Of a DNA stretch of 64,000 nt, positions 37,201-49,200 are shown in pieces. The stretch covers positions 30,574,197-30,638,196 of the forward strand of contig NC_134509.1 of assembly GCF_027942865.1 (NCBI RefSeq), in the 5' to 3' direction. Both the position numbers and the translations under genes were made by a program. The DNA is from Odontesthes bonariensis (Eukaryota > Chordata > Actinopteri > Atheriniformes > Atherinopsidae). Numbering within the stretch: position 1 is the stretch's first letter; each line of letters begins with the position of its first letter. The notes beneath the pieces were generated by a model that did not search any database, was not told where the DNA came from, and was given only the letters and a program-made list of their open reading frames with translations.

Positions 37201-40200
37201 AAATATGTTAATCAACAGAAACTACATTCACAGAAATCACATTGCAATGGAACTAAATAAAAATGCCCACTTTGTGCTGACAGGAGGGAGCTGGAAAGGA
37301 GCATGAAAATGACGACGAGAATGTAACAACTGAGTTTGAATTGTGGTGAAAACATATGTGTTGCACAGAGAATTGTTGGTCTGGTTTGATTTGTCGAAGG
37401 ACAACATGCACATATCACACGGAGAAACCATGAAAATGAAAAAGAGAAAAAAGCAAATAAAAAAGACAAGAGTTGTTGTAGATTTGATTCAACCACAGAT
37501 GTAAGTTCTACAACTCAAACAGCAGAAACAAAACTCAGTCAGCACACAAAGCAACACATTTGCACATAAATTAAGCATCATAAATAAATAAATTCAATGC
37601 AATGCAATACATTCCCATGTTTATAAGTTTGAGCTCCATCTGTCATAGAAACAAGTTGTCTTTTGAAAAAGTAAAATTCAAGCTTACCATCATTCATCCT
37701 TTTCAGTGCATCTCTTTCGTTTGTCAGGGAATTTTGTTGTGAAGCTATAATTTGAGAGGTTAACATCATTTGCAAAACAATAACATCACATTCAACATGA
37801 AATTAACTTTAGGGTTGATATTTTTTCAATAGTTTGTTTCGGTTTGTGGGGACAAATTTTCACTTAACTGCACATATTAGCACTTAACTGGTAAAGCATT
37901 TAAATGGGACCTTTTGTATATTTAAACATAATATCCTATTTAAATACTATATATCTGTATATGTATAAACATAAAATATATATACGGAAAAAAAAAATAT
38001 ATGTTGTATATACAATATATATACTACCTGTTTCGGACCCATATTAGATATTCAACAACTCTTGTATACACCAATGTTCTTAATGAGGTTTAGTTTTCAT
38101 ACATACTGCAGGTATTCAGTCTTCCCTTCAAGCCATCGCATTCCACTCTAAGACTTGTGGACCTGGCCTCGATCACTGAAACAGAAAGTTCATGGCTCGA
38201 AGCATTACTCTATCTTTAATAATTGCTTTTTTCTACTTGAACTAAGACAGTATTAATCTCCTCAAGTAGTATGTTATCCCATAGATTATAATATAGTTCG
38301 TGTTTGACTCTTGGACTTAATAGCAAACACAGCTGTATAAGAAATTATCTTATGTTATTAACTGTTTTATTTGATTTGTCTTTTTTCTGTTTGTACTTTG
38401 TTAAACCAGTTACTGGCCAATAGAAGTCTCTACAGACTGTTTTCGGTCAAATTCTACTCTGGCCCCATGAAATGCACGTCATCTAGATGAGAGCATATGT
38501 TGCTCTAAAACTCATATATGCCTTTCCATGTGCTAGTTGGCAGTACCGTAGATACTGATCATTTCAAGCTTGGGTCTTCCCAGAGGCCTGGGAGCCTGAA
38601 GGTTCAATGCACTAGCTTTTATTTTCTGTTCCCTTCACTTCCCACATCTTTTCAACTTTGTCTTTCAGCCCTTGGTAGTTTTCAAGCTTATCAGTAATTT
38701 AGCCACGACCAGTTTATCCATCTGGATCAGGAAGTCTCAAGGATCTCTGTCATTCTCCACCACCCTTGGAGGCATCTCCACCTTTGATTTTGGGACTTCC
38801 GATCCAAACTCAGTGCAGATGTTCCTGTACCCTATTCCAGCCACTTGGTAATGGTGTTCCATGTCTGCCGTACCTGCCGGTATCTTACACCCCGCTGCTA
38901 TGTGTTGGACTGTCTCAGAGGCCTCTTTGCACAGCCTGCAGTATCCTGGCTGGTTTGGTACACCCCAGCCTCTATTGCACTTGTGTTCAGGGCCTTTTCT
39001 TGTGTTTCCATGATTATTCTCTCCATGCTGTTTTTCAGACAAGCCTTTCCTAGTCACTGAAAGGACCTCTCAATATAAGCCACTTCTTCAATTTGTTGGA
39101 TGTATGCTGAGATGAAGGTGGAACTCTTAAAATGATCATAACTGCATCAACATTTGATTTGCACAGTAATTTACTCTCAGATATTAAACATATACAAAGT
39201 TGTGCTGCATGGAGCCTTTTAAATCTACTTTAGGGCAAACATCAAACAAATAAAAATGTGGAAAGAAAGAACATAGAAACAATAGACCATAAACCTCAGG
39301 AACAAAACAAGCAAAATGTGTATTAATTTTTTTAGATAGTCATTGTATTCGACTGGTGGGCCATCTGACCCCAATCCCTGATAACTGTAATAATTGATTT
39401 ATCCCACTTACGAGCATTTGTCCTCTTCAGTCTGTCTCTCTCTTCAGTCAGGGAAACTGTCATTTTAAGTACAAAGGTTACATACTTTGCAACACAATCA
39501 GATTATATCCAAAACTAAAATAACTGTTTATATTAAAACTTATTTACTTGTAGTTTTGTAAAGATAAATTAGCAAACTTGTTCCCCCCTCAGACAGAAAT
39601 ATCAACAATATAACATCACTGCTACTGCTGATACTATTCTTATTTTTATTATTATCATTTTTAATAATAATAATGATAATAATAACACAAATAATAATAT
39701 CAATAATTGACATTAAATTAAATTAAACATTAAATAATTAAATTGATATTAATAATTAGCCCGTTGTAACAACTGATAAAAGATTAATTTAGTGTGGTGC
39801 AATCAGTGGCCAAGTAGAGTACTGAAAATATCATCCCGTTACTCCAGCTGGTGCCAATAAGATAAAACATCAAAGGAAAAATAAATGACAAAACTGACTG
39901 ATGTAAAGAAGTCAGCTCAGATATAAAACACCTCACTAATATGTAGCATCTATGAATTACATGTTCCCTATCGGATTCACACTTTGGTGACGATTGGAGT
40001 ATCATTTTCATACATACCAAAGTCCCTCAGCTTCTTTTTCAGCTCATCTCTCTCATCAGTCACGGTTTTCTTACTGGCGTCAATATCTGAAAAGAGAATT
40101 TTAATTAAAGGTAGATTAATTCATCAGTCATAACTTGTTTCTTTCCCTGGATTATTCTTGAACAGTATAATCTGCGCATCTGCTGTTGCAACACTGATCA

Positions 40201-43200
40201 CTAATGACCCTGGTATGGTTTGTTTTCAGATCGTCTCATTTGAAATACAGATCATGTTTCAATCACCTTATTTGTGCATTGTGCATTTGTCACAGCACAA
40301 AAGCACAGGTTTAATATAACAGCAAAAATGATGCATTTTGAGCGAGCTCAAGGGTCTTAATTATTGTGCAGTCTTGATTACTGTCAATGAATCCTTCTGT
40401 AATGGAGCTGGGCTATAGTCAGCAACAGTGTTTGACTGAGTATAAAAACATATAGATTGATCATTTTTATCTTCACTCATATTCAGCACTTATTGGACTT
40501 ACAGCTCCTCTGACTGAAGCTGTAACCAATGGAAAAACGGAATTGTCAAACTTACCAATGTTTCTCCTCCTCAGCTCGTCTCTGTCTTTCGTTAGAGAAT
40601 TTTGCTGTGAAGCTGTCAGAGATTACCTTTATTTTCAACAGAATCTTATTTCACTCATAAACAATATCACAATTTATATCAAAACTTTAATCCGTTAGTT
40701 GATTATTGAGTTTTGAACTTTATTATGCTTACTGCAGGTATTTAGCTGCCTCTTCAGCTCATTTCTCTCCTCTGTAAGGCCTCTGGACCTGGCATCTATA
40801 TCTGAAACAGAATTAACAACAATTCCTTTTTTCTAGTCTCATGTAAACACTCTTATTGTTTGTCTTGCACAAATGAGAAGTCTCTCATCAAAAGACAACA
40901 ACATTGGAAACTGCGGCATGAAATAGAAATGTGCAAAAAATTGGTCACTGTGAAGAAACCAAGCTGCTTCAAAGTAAACCATTTGTGCATGATCCTTATT
41001 TATCTATATATTAATTTATCTAAATTCAATGCCCTTCAGATCCAAAGCCTGATTATTCAGGTGATCATCAGACTTACCAGTGTTTGTCCTCTTCAACTCA
41101 TCTCTCTCCTCAGTCAGGGAATTATGCTGTGAAACTGTAATGATAAGTCGAGTGGTTATAATTTGCAGCACAATTTTTGAAAAAAAGTTATTTTTTTACT
41201 CACAAATGCTTTTTCATGTTGTGTCACAACTGGATTTTAAAATTCGAGTGAAACTGACATGAATAATTTGACCTACAAACTCTCTGTGTGTACATGTGTC
41301 ACTTGAATTATTCACTGTAATAATATTAAACCTTATAATTTAGAAAAAATACCTTTATTTTACCATTTGTCTTTGTGATCAAATAAAAGAAAGTCCCCTT
41401 TATCCCCCTTTTACCCTGATGGTATGAACCTTGTCTTGTCTGGTCCCACAACACCAGTCAATCTTGTGACAGAGTAATAGCTACGTTGGTCCACGGTGTA
41501 TTATGTTGCAGTTTTACAATGAAGGCTAAATAATGGCACAGTGATAATGATTTCCTTGGTCGTACTCATTTCTTCACAGGCACAAAGTTTGGATCCTGTT
41601 TGCAATGGCGCAGATGTTAAGTGTCTCAATACGATTTGACAATTTTTCAACAAACCCTTAAATGGTAAGGGTTAGGAGTTAAAAATATATTGTCATTGTT
41701 CTAACTATCATGTATCATGAATATTTAGTTTGGTACAGCTTGAGTTCAGAACAACACTCAACATAATCCCCCCCTGCCTCCAGCTACAAAGACACTGGAC
41801 CCACAATCTCCCTGTCACACCTTCATCATCATTTGCATTTGTTCCTTGTTGGATCTGTGCTGATATATGTTTTATCATCATACATACTTACCAACAACAC
41901 TCAGCTCCCTTTTCAGCTCATCTCTCTCTTCAGTCAGGTTCTTACTACTGGCCTCAATATCTGAAAAAATAATTTCCAATTTTATAGTGTCTTTACTATA
42001 AAAAAACTGAGAACTCTTAACTATGTTGTACTGAAATGTGGATTGAGACAATTAAACAATTTTCCATTGTTTTTGTGCACAAGACTTTTTGGTTCAGAAA
42101 TCCTGATCCCTGGTGCAGTATAGTAGGGTTTTTAAGACAGCCCAGCCCTGTAAGGGATAGGGTTAGGGTCCGTAGTTTAGAGTGCTTTAGCTTAAAGGGA
42201 CACTATGTAATATATATTAAGTCATTTATTAGCTCAAATCAACATATTCATTCATAAATTAGTCCTCATTGGTGTAAAATTATCTCTGTCAAAAATCTCA
42301 CTTATCCTCCTGAGTGAGGAATAACTTGTCTGTATCTACATAGAGCGGGCAAGCTCTATGGAGGCTGCCATGTCCTTCCAGTCTATGAAAAACGACAAAG
42401 TGCCGACAGGGACATAAAGCACTTTGAATCACTTTGAAGCACTTTCCCCAACGCCAGGCCTGCAAGCGGAAATGACGTCATTTTGACGTCACGTTTAGAC
42501 GGTGGTAAATTATGGTCTTATGCATGCCATGAAGTAGTAATATTATTTTTTAACCTCTTTCTACACCCAGCGGGGTTGGGGTTGCGGGGGAATGGTAATG
42601 AAGCCTTGTATGTATGTATATATATGTGTGTGTCTAACAACGTAAGAATGCTCAGCCTAAACAGCATGGTCTGCTAGGTCGGATAGCTAAGGAGCTAAAT
42701 CCTAGCAAAATAATGTGTATACATCACTTCAAACCGGTCCCGTTAAAGCGATGACCTAGCGTAATTTCCACCATGACATCCAGCCAAATACCCCATCAGA
42801 AGCATTTTTAGCAATGGTCAACACTGGTCAAGAAAGGGCTATCCGCCGAATGGCTTATTAATGGAGCTAATGGTAAATAGATTTTATCTCGTAAATTATC
42901 CCATTAATAATGCATTGATTGTTACCAAACTTCTGCCGTAGTACACATAGGCTCTTAACTCACAAAACGAGGCATTAGAAAGTTTGTAAGTTTACCGGGA
43001 GTTTATTTAAAAGAACACTTTCCAGATAGCAACTACACACTGCTGCTAACGCTACCGCTGCGTCGACGTCACTTCCGGTAACTCCCGGAGTATGACTAAT
43101 TGCATTGTTTGCACACCAAAGGCTATGTCAGCTTATGTTATCTGACATGTTATCTGTCATCTGTATTTATAGTGTTATTGTGTGTGCATTATGTAATCCT

Positions 43201-46200
43201 TTGTACTGTGTGTCTTGATGGCTTTTTGTTTGTATGGACCTTGAGTCTGAAGCTATAGCTTCTTGAATCTTGACACATGCCGCCTGCCGTAGTTCAAGAA
43301 GTTGCAATGCACATTTGAAAACGCGAGGCGCTAGAGAGCAAATTCATTCGACTTTGCAAAATAAAATTGCACCACTAGATGGGGGAAGAAATTACAGTGT
43401 CCCTTTGAACCAGCCAACTTTGCCATCCAGCTGTGTATCTGACCACTAGCTTACAAGCTAACTACTTTCCCTTCATCTTGGAAATGCATATCCCCATGAA
43501 ACCACAATTTACAGAACAACTTGGGCTGCGAAGATCAAATTACATAGAATAAAGGAAATCATCAATCAAAAAATTGATTAACTTTGTAAAGTGAAGCTGA
43601 AACGCAGCATCAGAGATGACGGAGTGCCTACAGACCAGCTCAGAGAACTAGAAGTACACTTGTTGATTTGAAGTTAAAGATTTTATTAGGGGACAGTGCA
43701 TTTATGTGACCATAATCACTCAAGTTACACACAGTTAATTTTGTCGTCTAGTTGAAATGCTGCCCTGCAGAGGTAACTGGGTTTTGCATGTATTCAGTTA
43801 ACCATAGTTAGGTGTTTAAGAGCTGAGGATCACCAAGAACAACAATGTCTGAACAAAGTTAATTTCACACATTGAAGTTTCTCTACAATAGAAACAATAG
43901 AAAATAGATTCTCTCCTTCTGCTGGTCTCATCCTTCTTCATCAGCAGGTCATGCCAGCCAGAGACAGTAAGTGTCTTAGTTTAACATGAATTTCATGAAA
44001 GGTAACTTATTCCACAGGTGAAGAAGTGTAATTGGGAAATTTCATATGTATGCATATACTGTTGGTTTGGTTTAAAAAAAAAACTTCTATTTGTCCACCT
44101 CATCAAGGTTTATTTGATCTAGTCAGATGACACGCCCCCAGCCTCTCAGAACAGAGTACTGCTCATACCTTTATGATTTTATGAAGCTGGCATCTGCTTA
44201 AAATCATTTATGTTTGGCTGAGTGATTAATAACGTTTTTTCTTTGATAACAAACACATTTTTGTCATTGTCATTGTCTTTTAACTTTAAATAAAAATGTT
44301 CGGCCTGAACTCTCTGATCCATTTCATCACTTGCTAAAAAGATTTCAAGATTTCATGTTTAACGGGTTATCAGCTGTAAGATCCAATCCTTGATTATTGC
44401 GTTTTAATACTCACCTAAGTTGAATCTCTTCAACTTGTCTCTCTCTTCAGTCTGGGAATTATGCTGCAAAACTATCATTTTGAGATAAGTTATTTGCATT
44501 ATTTGAATAACTTGCAAAATATTTAAAATAACTTTTCAGCTAATAAAACATCCATCAAATCTAATTTTACAGGTTGACTTTGTTAGGTTTCACTGATTTT
44601 CTTGTTCTCTGTGTCTCCCCCATGGCTTCAGTATATTCCATATCATCCGTTTTTTTTTAAAGGGAAACTTTGTTTGATTTGGAATTTAATTAAATTGTAG
44701 GTCTCTGTGTCTTTTTGCTTTCTGTTGTGGGTTTCCAATCTTTCTGTCTGCTCCATCATTCATTTCGCTAGTGTACTCGTACTCTACTTCTTTCCCATGC
44801 TAAACATAATTGTGGAGCAAATCTACTCAGCTGTTCAGCATTTTTGTGTGCAAGTGTTTGTGGACAGGCCAGAAGTCAAGGATCAATGATGCACTGCACC
44901 CCTATGGAATACAACCCCACCTGTAACTCAGTTATATCATATAGACCTCCAAAATCAGCCTCAGCCTCTGGGTCCTCCACAAGCAGTCTGACTTATCTCT
45001 AGTTTTCAGGACTTTCGCTAAGTTGATACAGCTATCTGGTCAGCCACCAGAGAAACTTCGGATGTGATCTATTAATCGTCTTGGCTGTTCCTGTGCTTAT
45101 TGTTTGCCTATCCAACATTTTTTCTTGGAGTTTACATCTTGCCAGGACAGTTCCCTCCATCATTTCCAGCCTTCTGCATTGGATTTAAAGGGCTCTGCTT
45201 TTGCTGCTGGTTTAACCCTGTCTGCCTTGCCTTTACCTTTTCTGGTCTGCCAGCATCCTGTTTCTCAGCATCCCCTCTTTCTGCCTCATCACTGGGTTAT
45301 CCTTCTGAGGTCTTCAGTTTCCCTATTTTGCTGCTGTTGGGCCCAAGCTTTCTTTGTCCTTACATCATTTTCCCATAAGTGGATTTTGCCACTTTATTTC
45401 TGCGGCCTAAGTCTTTTATTGCTTTTATTGCTTTACCTCATAAAGGCTTGATTTGTGTTTTAGCAACCTGCTTCTGATGTCCTATGATCCCTCTTAGCAA
45501 GCCACAGTTGGATCCATGCTTTAATGATTGATATAGTTCTAATGTAATACTTGCCTAAGTTATTCAGCCTCTTCTTCAGCTCATCTCTCTCTTTAGTCAA
45601 GTTTTTATTGCCGCTCTCAATATCTGAAATATAATTAACATAAATTATTGCTTAATTTTAGCATTGGAAATAGTGATAATCTTTTTATTTATATAAAAAA
45701 AGCAAAACTGCAACACTGCAGATCACTCAATATGCTGATCCATTCATGTCTGAATCTCATCCTTTAACTTCTCCTATTTGAACGTACTTACCATAGATGG
45801 TTCTGTTCAGCTTGTTTCTCTCTTCTGTTACACTCTTTAAACTGGCTTCAGTACCTGGTTGAGAAGTTTTAAACTGGAGCTCAGATGATACTCAAATCTT
45901 ATTACTTTTTACATGATGTATTTAGTATTAGATGGGTCCCTCATCAGATGAAATCCTTGGTTACTGGTGAAATGAAATCCTCATACTTACCAAAATTGAT
46001 GTTCTTCAACTTGTCTCTCTCTTCATTCAGAGAATTTTGCTGTGAAACTGTTAATAACGAGGAAAGTCAGTGTCATTTATTGCATTTTCTCCATTATTTC
46101 CATAATTTGTAAAAACAATTAGATTACATTCATAACTATAATGAAAATACATATCATACCTTACTATTTACAGCAATAATTCACACATTTGATATAATGT

Positions 46201-49200
46201 ACTATAAAGGTCCCAATTGTATCACAAAAACATTCAGGGGCATTGACATAGGACCTCTGAGGTTTTCCTGTGAATAATAATAATAATAATAATAATACAT
46301 AGGTTTTATATAGCGCTTTTCCAAATGCTCAAAGACGCTTTACATAAGGAACAAACAGAAAGCATAGACAAAAAAACAAGACATTATAAACAAGAGAAAA
46401 ACACTGTTACAGACTTTAGGCACATGGGGGGGGGGGGGGGGGGTTTCTAGCAGAATATTTCCAATCAATACTATTTACTTCGTTTGTCAGTAGCATTGGT
46501 CTGTGAGTGACTGATTGGTGTGTGTTGAATTTATAAAGTTTGGGTAGTTTGTTTAGTTTGAAAAGAAAGAGGAGTCGGTCCACTTCTGAGAGAATTTAAT
46601 AGGGTTTAATGGAAATTTCAATTCAAGTTCATAGGATTTGTTCCCTGTTAGAACAAACCTTCAGTGACTGATATAGTTTTATAACATTCTTACCAAAGAG
46701 ATTCAGACTTGTCTTCAACTCATCTCTCTCCTCTGTCAGATTTTTATTAATGGCCTCAATATCTAGAAGAAATTAACAAATATTGATTTCATTGAGTGAC
46801 TAATATCTTTTTCTTGATCTAACCCCTGTGCACAACCATGTGCAGCCAGAAATGTGTGTCCAAACCTCTAATCATCCATTTTTAGCTATGAATGGATGCT
46901 GACACTACTATAAAACACATTCTGCACCACAACTATACAGACATGACAATGAAACCATTGACAAAGTGGAAGAAAATTTAATCTGTTTTGTAATATGGTT
47001 TCAACTCTGAAATTGCAAACAGAACAGAAATGACTGGACTGATTAGAGGAAACATCAACTCCGTAAGTTCAGAGCACGAAGGGATTCTGCAGGGTTAAAA
47101 AAAATGGTCAGATTTAAAATGAGAAGCCAAAAAAACACATGTGGATCAAACAAAAACAGCATCAAGGATGTGGGAGGAGGAACGGCAACTCCTGCTTTAT
47201 CTGCAATAGATAAATGTCGTCTTTATTTTTGGCAAAACATCCTTGTGTTGAAATGTTAATCATTAGCTGGAAGACACAGATATACAGACTGTTGTATATT
47301 GTAATACAGTCTGGTGTATAAACCAGCTATTATCTTGTGCCAGATAACAAGAATTATCTCTTAATATTTGTTCTCTTCGCAAAGGCACATTAGTGAGGTC
47401 CTCCAACAATGCCCGAGCAGCCATCTTCTTTACCCATAACCTGTTTGCATTATACATGCACAAGGGCACTGAAACCATACAATTTTGTTTAAAACCTTAC
47501 AATATACCTAATAATAACAACAAAAAGAGATAAAGACAAAAGCCATTTGTGTACAGCTTGGATTTTCTCACTGCCTTGAGGATTAGGCAGTTTGCAATCA
47601 GTGATTCAGCCCCGAATTTCACTTCTTGTCAAGGAGGTGGATCACAACTATGATCCAAAACACACCAGGAAATACAGTAAAAGCCCAATGGCTAAAAAAG
47701 AAGCAAGACATGGTACTCTGAAGTGAATAACCTACTCAAAGCACACATTCCAATGTTTTGGGGATGAGAGAGTCTGAAATGCAATAAACTTGCTAACATG
47801 CAAATCACCGACAAGATGTATTGTTTCTGCTAAATGAAGCAACACAAAGCTCTGTAGCCAAGGAAGTACTTACTTTTGTGACTGAACAATAACATCTCTG
47901 CTCAATAGATACTTAAAAAGCCGATAACTTCCATAAGGAATACTCATTTTGATATGATTGTATATTTAAAAAATCAGATTCAATCCCAGATTACAGGAGT
48001 GATTGTACCATTATACTTACCAAAGTTCGACTTCGTACATTTGTCTCTCTCCTCAATCAGGGAATCATGCTTTGAAACTGTGATTTTGAAAATGCAATCA
48101 TTTGTTTTAATACCAGTATTTTGCGTTTTTACAAAACATTCAAAGTCAAAATTATTTGTAATTCTTATCTCATTTATGATACCAATAGCTTTCTTATTTC
48201 TAAGATGATGATAGCGTATATTCGTCCTGCAGCTATGACAAGCAGAATCTACATTTAACTGAAAGCTTTCCATGTGACCTGTGACAACTATGAAACAACT
48301 TGTTCTGTGTTAGGTTTGGCATCTGATTATTGATGTAGTTTTATCAGCATACTAACCCGAACTATTCAGCTTCTTCTTCAGCTCATTTCTCTCCTCTGTC
48401 AAGTTTTTATTTATGGCCTGAATATCTGAAACACGGTAAAAAAGTTATAAATAAAAAATGGAGCCAATTATTTCTAAAAGAAATACAATTTTTTTTTCAA
48501 TTTATTGCATGTTTACTAACAGTCATGTCAGTGTCATCTATGACAGGTACAAGAATTGCATCCCTCAAAATTCATTAATGAAAGTGTTTAATCATCATAC
48601 TTACTGGCGTTAATGCTCTTCAACTCGTTTCTCTCTTCAATCAGGGAATCATGCAGTAAAACTGTCATTTTGAGAGGTAAAGTTACCGTTACTTGAAACA
48701 TAATAAAATTACATTCAGAATCAAATTCTGATTCATATAGAAATTGTATCTATAAGACAAAACAAGCATTATTTTCTGGGAGCTGAGAAAAAATAAAACA
48801 GAATAATAATAATTATTTGGGAACTTTACTTAATACCTATAAATGAATTGATGCTTGATGCTCCAAGCTCTGATGACGAATGCAGTTTTATTTTCATACT
48901 TACCAAAGTCATTCAACTTCCCCTTCAACACATCTCTTTCTTCAGTCAGGTTTCTTTTACTGGCCTCAGTGTCTGAAAAATATTTCTAAATGAAAAACTT
49001 TTCAATAAAAGTAGTTTTTTTTTAGCAGTTTAATGTTTTTGATTTTTAAGCTGTCAAAGAGAAGTTCTGAATAATGCGGTCATTTCATCATCATACTTAC
49101 CTAAACTGACCTTCTTCAACTCGTCTCTTTCTTCAGTCAGCAAATCATGCTGTGAAACTGTAATTTAAAGTGGAGATTTCATTTGCATTACTTCCATTAA

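Noticed and set aside
45100-45451. Plus-strand ORFs of 92 and 115 residues rich in Leu, Phe and Ser
   Set aside because: Located in a lectin 2 intron, no start context, splice sites or known motif; likely chance or repeat-derived.
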